A DNA stretch of 64,000 nucleotides. It comes from Roseobacter sp965365545 (lineage in GTDB: Bacteria > Pseudomonadota > Alphaproteobacteria > Rhodobacterales > Rhodobacteraceae). The stretch covers positions 10,152-74,151 of the forward strand of contig CBDUCB010000001.1 of the NCBI GenBank assembly GCA_965365545.1. Direction: 5' to 3'. The notes under the pieces are model-generated. The model did no database searches and had not been told where the DNA came from. It worked only from the letters and a program-made list of their open reading frames with translations. Position numbers and translations under genes: made by a program. This document shows positions 44,582 to 53,097 of the stretch, piece by piece (the stretch's first letter is position 1; the number at the start of each line of letters is the position of its first letter).

Positions 44582-45355
44582 TTACCCTCCGGCCAGCTCC
44601 TTGCCGCGCCACAGATCCATGCCTCCCGCATAGATCAGACGCAGAGCCAGCAACGTCAGAATAGTATTCAGGGCGATTTTGAACCGTGCCTCATCAATTC
44701 TCAGAAGGATGTGGCGTCCGGCGACCGTCCCCAGAAAACCAAAAACGATCAGAAGCACGATCAGACCAAACCACTGTGAAAAGGCAAAACCGAGCAGCCC
44801 GAAAGCAATTGTCTTGAGAAGATGCTGTATTGTCATCAGTGTGGCATGGGTAGCCACGTACTGTACACGGCCAAGCTCAAGCGCTTTCACATAGGCCGCC
44901 ACGAAGGGGCCGGTGCCGCCGACAAACATCGTCAGAAAGCTGGAAAAGCTTCCCGTCACTGCCGGCGAACGACGCATGAAGGCTGGTGGACGTGAAACGA
45001 TTGTCCACAGAATGAAAAGTCCCAGACCGATCTGGATGACGCCGGGATCAAGCTGCACGACGAAGGCGCCACCGATGGCGATGCCGATCAGGGAGCCTAG
45101 CAAAAAGGGGAGCACCACACCGGTCTGCAGATCCCGGAAGAACAGCGCGGCCCGGCCGGTGTTGGAGCCAAGCTGAACCAGACCGTGCAGCGGAATGATT
45201 GCAGGGGCGGGCAACAGCGTCGCCATCGCTGCCAGCATGACAGCACCGCCGCCGATGCCAAGGCCGGCGGTGATCATTGAACTGGCAAAACTGATCGCCG
45301 TCAGCGTCAACGCCACCGGCATCCCCAGCCCGCCGTGCAGGACATCCCAGGTCAT
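44582..45355 (-). CDS. TauE/SafE family membrane exporter
   Basis: A 257-residue protein with about eight helices in two halves, each with the TauE pattern (FASSMITAGLGIGGGAVMLAAMATLLP; TGSFSSFLTMFVGGTGPFVAAYVKAL). Members export sulfite, sulfoacetate or other organic anions. Its start overlaps the stop of the preceding decarboxylase-like gene by four bases. In a catabolic operon this may remove an anionic end product. Confidence 0.9.
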   Translation of the reverse strand: MTWDVLHGGLGMPVALTLTAISFASSMITAGLGIGGGAVMLAAMATLLPAPAIIPLHGLVQLGSNTGRAALFFRDLQTGVVLPFLLGSLIGIAIGGAFVVQLDPGVIQIGLGLFILWTIVSRPPAFMRRSPAVTGSFSSFLTMFVGGTGPFVAAYVKALELGRVQYVATHATLMTIQHLLKTIAFGLLGFAFSQWFGLIVLLIVFGFLGTVAGRHILLRIDEARFKIALNTILTLLALRLIYAGGMDLWRGKELAGG

Positions 45356-46383
45356 GTGGTCATCACCGAGGGGTGAAACATCTCATCCGGGCTGACCCGC
45401 CGGGCGGACAGAAACTGCTGATCTGAATAGCGGCATACGGCGTCAAGCTCAGACCTGTTGGCACTGACGCCGTAACGCCAGTAATCGGTGCCCATTGCCG
45501 CGATGGTGCTTTCAAGTCCGGCGCCGAGCCAGGGCAGAGACAGGCGGTTTGCGTTGCCCAGCCAGACATCGCGCAGACGCGTCAGCGCTATATCGCGCGC
45601 GGCAACCAGACCGTCATAGAGCACGGACGGCAGCCAGGGGTGTTCGTCGCAAAGGGATCTGCGCACGCCGATAAGGTGCATAATCGGGAAAAAGCCGGTT
45701 CTGGCATGCCAGGCCTGCTCTTCTCGCTGAAAATCCGGGAAGATGCGCCTGATCTGCGGGTTGCCATCAAGAAAGGCCACGGGCGGCTTCGGGGCGAGAA
45801 CCCCGTCGATCCGGCCGTCGAGCAAGAGCTGCTGCAGTGTCTCGCCGTCGTTTATGGGCGTAAGTTTCATATCGTCGGGCAACGCCAGTTCCAGGCGTTC
45901 ACGGCGCACGCCCTGATCCAGCGCACCGGTGTGCCAGTGAATATCCTGCGCGCCGACACCTGCTTCGTCCTGCAGAATGCCGCGCATCCACAGCGCCGCA
46001 GTCATCTGGTATTCCGGCACGCCGATCTTTTTGCCGGCGAAATCCGCGAGCGAGGTGATACCTGAACCTTCGCGGGTCATGAAACCTGAGTGCCGGAAGG
46101 CGCGGCTGATGAATGCGGGCAGGGCGATGTATTCGCCTTCGCCCCGTGAAATCTGCAGAATGTAACTGGAAACGGACATCTCGGTAATGTCATAGGGCGC
46201 GTCGCCAACGGCTTTGGGAAACAGGCTGGCGGTGGGCTCGATAACGGATTGCAGACTGACCCCCGGCAGGCTCACGCGCCCGTCGTGCAGCGCCATGACC
46301 CGGTCGTGATCCCATGTCGCAAAGCTCAGCTTCAGCGTGTCACCGGGCGTGGCCGGATGCGTGCGGGCGGCGGGCGCTGTCAT
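45352..46383 (-). CDS. 4,5-dihydroxyphthalate decarboxylase-like protein
   Basis: A 343-residue protein with a periplasmic-binding-protein fold but no signal peptide, matching the 4,5-dihydroxyphthalate decarboxylase (Pht5) family: LKLSFATWDHDRVMAL, DITEMSVSSYILQISRGEGEYIALPAFISRAFRHSG, GKKIGVPEYQMTAALWMRGIL, and the C-terminal GTDYWRYGV. Relatives decarboxylate an aromatic dicarboxylate, but many homologues are unassigned. It follows the FAH gene by 50 bases and overlaps the exporter gene by four. Start 46383 was preferred over 46401. Confidence 0.85.
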   Translation of the reverse strand: MTAPAARTHPATPGDTLKLSFATWDHDRVMALHDGRVSLPGVSLQSVIEPTASLFPKAVGDAPYDITEMSVSSYILQISRGEGEYIALPAFISRAFRHSGFMTREGSGITSLADFAGKKIGVPEYQMTAALWMRGILQDEAGVGAQDIHWHTGALDQGVRRERLELALPDDMKLTPINDGETLQQLLLDGRIDGVLAPKPPVAFLDGNPQIRRIFPDFQREEQAWHARTGFFPIMHLIGVRRSLCDEHPWLPSVLYDGLVAARDIALTRLRDVWLGNANRLSLPWLGAGLESTIAAMGTDYWRYGVSANRSELDAVCRYSDQQFLSARRVSPDEMFHPSVMTT

Positions 46384-46433
46384 ACGCCCCCGACCCGACA
46401 CTTTGCTGGGACACGGACCGGCCGGTGCATTGT

Positions 46434-47120
46434 TTAAACCACCTTTACCGTCATGCTGCCGAGGCCTTCGACGGCGATCTCCATTTCATCGCCCTTGACG
46501 ACCGGGCCCACACCGGAGGGTGTGCCGGACATAATGACGTCACCTGCGGCAAGTTCAAAGTATTCAGAGAGGTAAGAGATCATCTCCGGCACCTTCCAGA
46601 TGAGCTGGTTCAGGTCGCCTTCCTGACGCAACTCGCCGTTTACTTTCAGTGTAATGGCCCCCTCGTCGGGGTTGCCGATGGCCTCGACCGTGTGGATCGG
46701 ACCAACCGGGGCGGAGCGCTCAAAGGCCTTGCCGATTTCCCAGGGGCGGCCGGCTTTCTTCATCTCACCCTGCAGATCACGACGGGTCATGTCGAGCGAG
46801 AGCGCATATCCATAGACATGATCAAGCGCGTTTTCGACGGGGATATTTTTGCCGCCGGATTTCAGCATTACCGAAAGCTCTGCCTCATGATGCACATCGG
46901 ACGTGTGGGGCGGATAGGGAAATTCGCCGCTGCCATCCAGATTGTTCGGATTTTTCTGGAAAAAGAACGGTGCCTCGCGATCCGGGTCATGACCCATTTC
47001 AATGGCGTGCGCCGCATAATTGCGGCCGATACAATAGACGCGCCGCACCGGGAATTTTGCATCAGTGCCGGCAACTTCAAGTGCCACAACGGGGGGGGTG
47101 TCGATCACGAAATCAGTCAT
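46434..47120 (-). CDS. FAH family hydrolase (fumarylpyruvate-hydrolase-like)
   Basis: A 228-residue FAH-superfamily protein of the short form: YCIGRNYAAHAIEMGHDPDREAPFFFQKNPNN, VHHEAELSVMLKSGGKNI with metal-binding glutamates, and DVIMSGTPSGVGPV. This pattern is seen in fumarylpyruvate hydrolases of gentisate pathways, which give fumarate and pyruvate. The start at 47120 follows GGAGA. It is the first gene of the ten-gene minus-strand operon, divergent from an FCD regulator. No ring-cleaving dioxygenase is in the window. Confidence 0.92.
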   Translation of the reverse strand: MTDFVIDTPPVVALEVAGTDAKFPVRRVYCIGRNYAAHAIEMGHDPDREAPFFFQKNPNNLDGSGEFPYPPHTSDVHHEAELSVMLKSGGKNIPVENALDHVYGYALSLDMTRRDLQGEMKKAGRPWEIGKAFERSAPVGPIHTVEAIGNPDEGAITLKVNGELRQEGDLNQLIWKVPEMISYLSEYFELAAGDVIMSGTPSGVGPVVKGDEMEIAVEGLGSMTVKVV

Positions 47121-47157
47121 TGGGTCTCCAGACATTCGGTTGCAACAGCACAATAGC

Positions 47158-47172
47158 GCAGGTTAAACCAAT
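47158..47172. promoter_or_regulatory. Weak FCD-type operator candidate
   Basis: GGT-TAA-ACCAAT within the 155-base divergent region between the FAH gene and its regulator. The right arm matches ACCAAT exactly and the left only as GGT. Two more ACCAAT half-sites follow at about 47177 and 47259. Confidence 0.35.
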
Positions 47173-47275
47173 CGCAACCAATTTTTTAATTTTATGGAAA
47201 CGCTTGCCTGTACGGCTGTATCTGCCCTATAAACGCCGGTATCTGATATGAATGATCTACCAATTAGAGGTGAAA

Positions 47276-47965
47276 GTGCTGATAAAGCCTGTTCAGACCG
47301 ACAGAGATGCCGCGCTGGCCGCGCTGCGGACATTCATCACACAGGGCGGATATACCCCCGGTGACCGGCTGCCGTCCGAACGGGATCTGATCGAAAGCCT
47401 CAGTATGTCACGGGCGACCCTGCGCAAGGCACTCGATGCGCTTGAGCGTGAAGGGGTGCTTTGGCGTCACGTTGGCAAGGGTACGTTCATCGCGGAGGCC
47501 GATGGTAAGATCGGCGACCGTGGGCTGAACGAAATCAGCCACCAGCTGACGCCGATCAAGATGATGCGGGCACGGCTTGCCATTGAGCCTGCGATTGCCC
47601 GGGAGGCCGCGATTAATGCCTCCGGTGAGGCGATTGTGCGCATGAAGCTCATTCAGGAACGTGCCCGGGCAGCTGACTCCTGGGACGAATACGAGGTGCA
47701 GGACGATAACTTTCATCGTGCCGTGGCGCAGGCCAGTGACAATATTCTGCTCGTCGCGCTCTTTGATGAGCTGAACAGCGTCCGGCGCAGCATCGCGCTG
47801 AACATCGTGGTGCGCGGCACTGACCGGCCCCCGGATGGTCACCGCAGTTTTGAGCAGCATGAAGAAATTATCCGGGCCATTGACCAGCGCGAACCCGCCG
47901 CTGCCTACGAGGCAATGCGCACCCATATCAAATCAGTGTCCGCCAGGCTGTTTGAAGACGTCTGA
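47276..47965 (+). CDS. GntR-family regulator, FCD subfamily (paralogue 2)
   Basis: A 229-residue regulator with winged helix (LPSERDLIESLSMSRATLRKALDALEREG) and FCD domain (DDNFHRAVAQASDN; C-terminal AYEAMRTHIKSVSARLFEDV). It aligns without gaps of note with the regulator at 35923-36618, sharing long stretches such as KALDALEREG and MMRARLAIEPAIAREAA. The GTG at 47276 (after GAGGTGAA) matches the paralogue's start better than the ATG at 47252. Divergent from the ten-gene operon, which it probably controls. Confidence 0.92.
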   Translation: MLIKPVQTDRDAALAALRTFITQGGYTPGDRLPSERDLIESLSMSRATLRKALDALEREGVLWRHVGKGTFIAEADGKIGDRGLNEISHQLTPIKMMRARLAIEPAIAREAAINASGEAIVRMKLIQERARAADSWDEYEVQDDNFHRAVAQASDNILLVALFDELNSVRRSIALNIVVRGTDRPPDGHRSFEQHEEIIRAIDQREPAAAYEAMRTHIKSVSARLFEDV

Positions 47966-48052
47966 AGTGTCCCGGATGACTTCGCCTGTCGAAGTGCGCG
48001 CGGCCCGCGCTATATAAATGAGCCGACCCCCTTCTCACACGGAGAATTTACG

Positions 48053-49588
48053 ATGAGCGAGACGTTAGCGACGTTAATTGAGGCACATGCCGAGGATCTT
48101 CCGGCCTTTGGTGCTCCGGACCGGGACTGGCTGAGTTATGGCGGTCTGCGCGGGCTTGCGAGCAGCGTCACCGCGTCCCTGCACGGCATGGGGATCGGAC
48201 GCGGCGACCGGGTTGCCATCGTTCTGCCGAACGGGCCGGAAATGGCAGCGGCATTTGTCACCATCGCCCAGGTCGCAACGACAGCTCCGCTCAACCCGGC
48301 GTACCGCGAAGAGGAATACGATTTTTATCTGTCTGACCTTAAAGCGAAGGCGCTGGTGGTTATAGCGGGATACGACGGCCCTGCGCTGGCCGCTGCGCGC
48401 AAGGCCGACATGGCGGTGATCCGGCTCTCGGTGCCTGAGGGGGCGCCTGCGGGCTTTTTCGAGCTCAGCTCTGACCGCGAGGACCGCGCGGATGAAAGCG
48501 CGCCCGGCGTTGAGGATATCGCGCTGATCCTGCACACCTCCGGCACGACATCCCGCCCGAAGATTGTGCCGCTTCTGCAGGCCAATGTTGCCGCATCGGC
48601 CATTCATATCCGAGCCTCGCTGGAGTTGACGCAGGACGACCGGTGCATGAATGTCATGCCGCTTTTTCATATTCACGGGCTGATTGCGGCTGTCGCGGCC
48701 AGCCTTGCGGCCGGGGGATCAGTCTGGTGCGCGCCGGGCTTTGATGCGCTCAAATTCTTCGGCTGGATGAAGGATTCAAAGCCGACGTGGTACACCGCTG
48801 TGCCGACCATGCATCAGGCCATCCTGAGCCGGGCGGGCCGCAACGCGGAAACCATCGCCGAAACACCGCTGCGGTTTTTGCGGTCTTCTTCGGCCTCGCT
48901 GCCGGCCAGTGTGATGCGAAAGCTCGAGGAAACTTTCGGCGCGCCCGTTATTGAGGGATATGGCATGACGGAAGCCGCCCACCAGATGGCGTCAAATCCG
49001 CTTGGCAAAGGCAGACAGCGCCCGGGCGCCGTAGGCCTTGAGGCTGGTCCGAAGGTGCGCATCGCCCATGAGACCGAAGACCGGATCACCGGCGGGACAG
49101 GGGAGATTGTGATCTCCGGTCCCAATGTGACGCCCGGGTATGAGGGCAACCCGGACGCCAACGAGAAAAGTTTTTTCAGCGCCGAGGGCGCGCGCTGGTT
49201 CCGGACCGGGGATCAGGGAGCCTTTGACGATGAGGGGTATCTGCGGCTAACCGGCCGGCTGAAAGAAATCATCAACCGCGGCGGGGAGAAGATCAGCCCG
49301 CTTGAGGTAGATGATGTACTACTCGATCACCCGGACGTGGCTCAGGTCGTTACATTTGCGCTGCCCCATCCCAAGCTTGGCGAGGATGTCGCCGCGGCGG
49401 TCGTTCTGTCAGAAGGATCGGACGCGACCGAAAAGGATATCCGTGCTTTCGCCGCAGAGCGCATAGCCGATTTTAAAGTGCCGCGCCGGATCATCATCAT
49501 GGATGAGATCCCCAAAGGGGCAACAGGAAAGATGCAGCGCATCGGTCTTGCGGAAAAGCTGGGGCTCGTCGACCCGGCACAGAGTTGA
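48053..49588 (+). CDS. AMP-dependent acyl-CoA synthetase (oxalate-CoA ligase/Pcs60-like)
   Basis: A 511-residue ANL-superfamily ligase: P-loop LHTSGTTSRPKIVPL, GYGMTEA motif, GDQGAFDDEGYLRLTGRLKEIINRGGEKISP hinge, and the catalytic lysine in PKGATGKMQR. The overall pattern (APLNPAYREEEYDFYL) is like oxalyl-CoA synthetases and Pcs60. It activates a carboxylic acid to its CoA ester. It follows the FCD regulator by 87 bases on the same strand and precedes a PanE-like gene. Confidence 0.9.
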   Translation: MSETLATLIEAHAEDLPAFGAPDRDWLSYGGLRGLASSVTASLHGMGIGRGDRVAIVLPNGPEMAAAFVTIAQVATTAPLNPAYREEEYDFYLSDLKAKALVVIAGYDGPALAAARKADMAVIRLSVPEGAPAGFFELSSDREDRADESAPGVEDIALILHTSGTTSRPKIVPLLQANVAASAIHIRASLELTQDDRCMNVMPLFHIHGLIAAVAASLAAGGSVWCAPGFDALKFFGWMKDSKPTWYTAVPTMHQAILSRAGRNAETIAETPLRFLRSSSASLPASVMRKLEETFGAPVIEGYGMTEAAHQMASNPLGKGRQRPGAVGLEAGPKVRIAHETEDRITGGTGEIVISGPNVTPGYEGNPDANEKSFFSAEGARWFRTGDQGAFDDEGYLRLTGRLKEIINRGGEKISPLEVDDVLLDHPDVAQVVTFALPHPKLGEDVAAAVVLSEGSDATEKDIRAFAAERIADFKVPRRIIIMDEIPKGATGKMQRIGLAEKLGLVDPAQS

Positions 49589-49636
49589 TTGGCCGTTTAA
49601 AACGGTGCAGTGCGCGGGCAGACAAAGAGGGTGACA

Positions 49637-50620
49637 ATGAAGATTTGTATTTTCGGGGCCGGGGCCATCGGCGGTTACATGGGTGTCAAACTGGCTCAGG
49701 CCGGCGCCGACGTCAGCCTTGTTGCGCGCGGCCCGCATCTGGCGGCGATGAAAGCCAACGGGCTCAGCCTGATCGAAGAAGGCGAAAAAACCACCGTTGA
49801 GGTGAACGCAAGCGATGATCCGGCTGATCTGGGCGTGCAGGACTATGTGATTGTCACGCTGAAAGCGCATTCCGTCCCTCCGGTCGTGCCAAAGATGCAG
49901 CCATTGATCGGGCCGCAGACAACGATCGTCAGCGGCGTAAACGGTGTGCCGTGGTGGTATTTCCATAAACTCGGCGGACCGCTTGAAGGTACGCGGCTTG
50001 AGACGGTCGATCCGGGCAACGCCCAGTGGGATGGCTTTGGGCCGGACCGAGTGCTGGGCTGTGTGGTCTATCCCGCCGCAGAGGTGTCCGAGCCGGGTGT
50101 TGTGCGCCATATCGAGGGCAATCGTTTCAGTCTTGGCGAACCCGATGGCAGCCGTTCGGATCGCGCAAAGGCACTTTCGGAGGCGCTCTCGTCCGCAGGT
50201 CTCAAGGCACCGGTGCGTCCGCGCCTGCGCGATGAAATCTGGGTCAAACTCTGGGGCAATCTGTCTTTCAATCCGATCTCGGCACTGACCCATGCGACGC
50301 TGGATGTGCTGTGCACTGATCCGGGGACGCGGGCTGTTGCGCGGGACATGATGACCGAAGCACAGCAGATCGCTGAAAAACTGGGGGTGAAGTTCCCGAT
50401 CGACGTGGACCGTCGCATTGATGGCGGCGCTGCGGTGGGTGCACACCGGACCTCTATGCTACAGGATCTTGATGCAGGTCGTCCGATGGAAATCGATGCG
50501 CTGCTTGGCTCCGTTCAGGAGCTCGGCCGGATTACTGATACCGACACTCCCGTAATCGACACGCTGCTGGCGCTGACCAAACTGCGGGCGAAAACGGCAG
50601 GGCTTTACGGGCAGAATTAA
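49637..50620 (+). CDS. 2-dehydropantoate 2-reductase family protein
   Basis: A 327-residue NADP-dependent reductase with the Rossmann motif IFGAGAIGGYMG at residues 4-15. The family C-terminal signature RLRDEIWVKLWGNLSFNPISALTHATL carries the catalytic lysine. It may be a true PanE for pantothenate synthesis, but many PanE-like proteins in catabolic surroundings reduce other 2-oxoacids; it lies 48 bases after an acyl-CoA ligase, with no other pan gene nearby. ATG at 49637 after GAGGG. Confidence 0.88.
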   Translation: MKICIFGAGAIGGYMGVKLAQAGADVSLVARGPHLAAMKANGLSLIEEGEKTTVEVNASDDPADLGVQDYVIVTLKAHSVPPVVPKMQPLIGPQTTIVSGVNGVPWWYFHKLGGPLEGTRLETVDPGNAQWDGFGPDRVLGCVVYPAAEVSEPGVVRHIEGNRFSLGEPDGSRSDRAKALSEALSSAGLKAPVRPRLRDEIWVKLWGNLSFNPISALTHATLDVLCTDPGTRAVARDMMTEAQQIAEKLGVKFPIDVDRRIDGGAAVGAHRTSMLQDLDAGRPMEIDALLGSVQELGRITDTDTPVIDTLLALTKLRAKTAGLYGQN

Positions 50621-50650
50621 GGCTCCTCGCTTTGAGAGGCTCTGATTAAA

Positions 50651-50724
50651 TGGAGGCGAGTAGGAGAATCGAACTCCTGTACACGGATTTGCAATCCGCT
50701 GCGTAACCACTCCGCCAACTCGCC
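50651..50724 (-). tRNA. tRNA-Cys (GCA)
   Basis: On the minus strand the sequence starts GGCGAGT and folds into a full cloverleaf. The 7-bp acceptor GGCGAGT/ACTCGCC is complete, the anticodon GCA (50690-50692) lies in a GGATT-GCA-AATCC arm, the T arm is CAGGAGTTCGATTCTCCT-like, the discriminator is T, and the 3' CCA is encoded (50651-50653). It lies between the PanE-like gene and pcm. Confidence 0.97.
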
Positions 50725-50871
50725 GCCGGTGGTGCTCGCAAGGAGGTAGCCGATTAAACTTCCTGCCGCAAGTGGCGTGGAATATCAAATTTCGGGGGCT
50801 GAGGCGTTGCCGCAGGCGCACAACTGTGCGACACCTGAAATAACGTTATCTGAACGGATGAGTTTAGACAC

Positions 50872-51525
50872 ATGACTGACTTCGCAGCCCGCCGTACAAT
50901 GATGGTCGACACACAGGTCCGGCCTTCCGATGTGACAAAATTTCCTATCATTGACGCAATGCTCACCGTGCGCCGGGAAGACTTTGTCCCGTCCGGGAAA
51001 CGTGAAGCTGCGTATATGGGGGAGAACCTTCCGCTTGATAAAAACCGGGTGATCCTTGAGCCCAGAACGCTGGCCAAGATGCTGGACTCGCTTGATATCG
51101 CGAACGGCGAGCTGGTGCTCGATATCGGCGCGGGGCTCGGATATTCTTCCGCCGTGATCGCGCGGATGGCGGAAGCGGTGGTGGCTGTGGAAGAAGATGA
51201 AGACTTTGCACGCGATGCCCAGGATGCACTGACCGAGGCGGGCGCGGATAATGTGATCCTTCACACCGGGCCGCTGAAGGAGGGTGCCGCACAGCACGGA
51301 CCCTATGACGTGGTCCTGATCCAGGGCGGTATTTCCGAGCTTCCGGCGTCTATTTCGGAGCAGGTCAAAGACGGCGGACGCATTGCGGCTTTGTTTATGG
51401 AAAATGCCCTCGGAGAAGTTCGTATCGGGCGCAAACAGAACGGACAAATCTCGTGGCGAATGGCTTTTAATGCTTCTGCGCCGGTTTTGCCGGGCTTTGC
51501 GCGCGCGCCGGCATTTGAACTGTGA
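50872..51525 (+). CDS. pcm: Protein-L-isoaspartate O-methyltransferase family protein
   Basis: A 217-residue methyltransferase of the Pcm family. It contains MVDTQVRPSDV near the start and the SAM motif VLDIGAGLGYSSAVIARMA near residue 84. Pcm enzymes repair isoaspartyl residues in damaged proteins. In alphaproteobacteria this shorter variant regularly precedes a tolC gene, as here: the next frame begins at its stop codon. Confidence 0.9.
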   Translation: MTDFAARRTMMVDTQVRPSDVTKFPIIDAMLTVRREDFVPSGKREAAYMGENLPLDKNRVILEPRTLAKMLDSLDIANGELVLDIGAGLGYSSAVIARMAEAVVAVEEDEDFARDAQDALTEAGADNVILHTGPLKEGAAQHGPYDVVLIQGGISELPASISEQVKDGGRIAALFMENALGEVRIGRKQNGQISWRMAFNASAPVLPGFARAPAFEL

Positions 51526-51584
51526 TGCGGGCGATGGCGCAGAATGAGCGGGACAGGGGCTCACGAAAACCGGGGCAGAGAAAA

Positions 51585-53027
51585 ATGGTAAAGCAGAGAG
51601 TTACGGCGCCGCGCGGCAGAACGTTTCGGGGGCTCGCTCTTGGTATTTGTGTTCTTGCAGGCACCATTGCCGGGCCTTTGCGCGCGGAGACGCTCGCTGA
51701 TGCGCTGGTTGGCGCCTATAACAACAGCGGCCTGCTCGATCAGAACCGTGCCCTGCTCAGGGCGGCAGATGAAGACGTCGCAACCGCTGCTGCTGCTCTG
51801 AAACCCATTCTGAACTATACGGCCTCCGTCCAGCGAAATTTCGGAGATGTGCGCAGCACGTCTCCCTTTGGTCTCGTGTCGACCAGCTCACTGAGCTCTT
51901 CCAACCTGAGCGCCGGCCTCGTCGCAGAATTGTTGCTCTACGACTTCGGCGCGACGCAGCTGGGGGTCGAAGCTGCTAAGGAAACCGTGCTGGCGACCCG
52001 TCAGCAGCTGATCAGCATCGAGCAGAATGTCCTGCTGCGCGCCGTTTCAGCCTATCTCAGCGTTCTGGCCACGCGAGAATTTGTGTCACTGCGGCAGAAC
52101 AACCTGCGGCTGCTGACACAGGAACTGCGCGCCGCACAGGACCGTTTCGAGGTGGGCGAGGTCACACGGACCGACGTGGCACAGGCCGAAGCACAGCTGG
52201 CAGGTGCCCGCAGCGGTCTTGCAACGGCGCAGGGCGATCTGCTGACGGCCATCGAGGAATACCGCAATGTGGTCGGGCGCACGCCTGACAATCTGCGGCC
52301 ACCGCCCGCGCTGCCGGCGCTCCAGTCCGATGTGGAAGCGGCCCGGGCACTTGCCGTACGCGTACATCCGGATCTGCTGGCTGCACAATATGCAGTTGCC
52401 GCGGCTGAGCTGAACATTCTGCGCGCGCGGGCGGCCGTGAAACCGTCGCTGCGCGCCAGCGGTTCACTGTCGGTTCAGGATGATCTGAGCAGCAGCGACT
52501 ACACAAACTCAGGCAGCATCGGCATTACATTGTCCGGTCCGATCTATCAGGGCGGCGCCATCGATTCCTCGATCCGTCGTGCGATTGCCGCGCGTGATGC
52601 GCAGCGGGGCAACCTTCTGGAAGTGCGCAAACAGATCTCGCAGGACGTAGGCGTGGCTTATGCGCAGCTCTCAGCGCAGCGCGCGAGCCTTGAGTCAACG
52701 GATGAACGGATCCGGGCGGCTGATATTGCCTTCAACGGGGTGCGGGAAGAGGCGCAGCTGGGCGCGCGAACCACACTTGATGTGCTCGACGCAGAACAGG
52801 AACTGCTGGATGCGCGCACATCACGGGTGTCGGCTCAGGCCAATCTCTATGTCGCTGCATATGCTGTTTTGCAGGCAACAGGGAGACTGACTGCGCGTGA
52901 CCTCAATCTTGACGTGCAGCTCTATGACCCCGCCGCCTATTACAATCTCGTAAAAGACGCCCCCGTCGCGCGTTCACCGCAAGGTCAACAGCTTGACCGG
53001 GTTCTGCGCTCTCTGCAAAAAAACTGA
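51585..53027 (+). CDS. tolC: TolC family outer-membrane efflux protein
   Basis: About 480 residues with a signal peptide (ending LRA-ETL) and the tandem OEP repeats of TolC: ETLADALVGAYNNSGLLDQN at the mature start, EVGEVTRTDVAQAEAQLAGAR, and the second-half copy LGARTTLDVLDAEQELLDARTSRVSAQ. It forms the trimeric outer-membrane channel for type I secretion and RND efflux. The ATG at 51585 fits the signal peptide; the frame is open back to the pcm stop (51522), so an earlier start cannot be excluded. Confidence 0.93.
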   Translation: MVKQRVTAPRGRTFRGLALGICVLAGTIAGPLRAETLADALVGAYNNSGLLDQNRALLRAADEDVATAAAALKPILNYTASVQRNFGDVRSTSPFGLVSTSSLSSSNLSAGLVAELLLYDFGATQLGVEAAKETVLATRQQLISIEQNVLLRAVSAYLSVLATREFVSLRQNNLRLLTQELRAAQDRFEVGEVTRTDVAQAEAQLAGARSGLATAQGDLLTAIEEYRNVVGRTPDNLRPPPALPALQSDVEAARALAVRVHPDLLAAQYAVAAAELNILRARAAVKPSLRASGSLSVQDDLSSSDYTNSGSIGITLSGPIYQGGAIDSSIRRAIAARDAQRGNLLEVRKQISQDVGVAYAQLSAQRASLESTDERIRAADIAFNGVREEAQLGARTTLDVLDAEQELLDARTSRVSAQANLYVAAYAVLQATGRLTARDLNLDVQLYDPAAYYNLVKDAPVARSPQGQQLDRVLRSLQKN

Positions 53028-53043
53028 CATTTTAATCTACCCA

Positions 53044-53072
53044 TTGTGCGAACACGTCCTGAGCACTACAAT
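53044..53072 (+). promoter_or_regulatory. Candidate promoter of the PopZ-like gene
   Basis: TTGTGC (53044-53049), 17 bases, TACAAT (53067-53072). The -10 matches five of six positions, the -35 only three. It sits 26 bases before the start codon. Confidence 0.35.
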
Positions 53073-53097
53073 ATGAGTGGGTAAGAGTGGTATTGAG

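Noticed and set aside
43488..44633. 381-codon plus frame opposite tctC
   Set aside because: Antisense of the TctC gene, which has a signal sequence and family motifs.
50651..50724. tRNA-Cys as an integration site for a genomic island
   Set aside because: No integrase gene and no duplicated tRNA 3' end were seen nearby; the accessory genes end before it without any boundary repeat.
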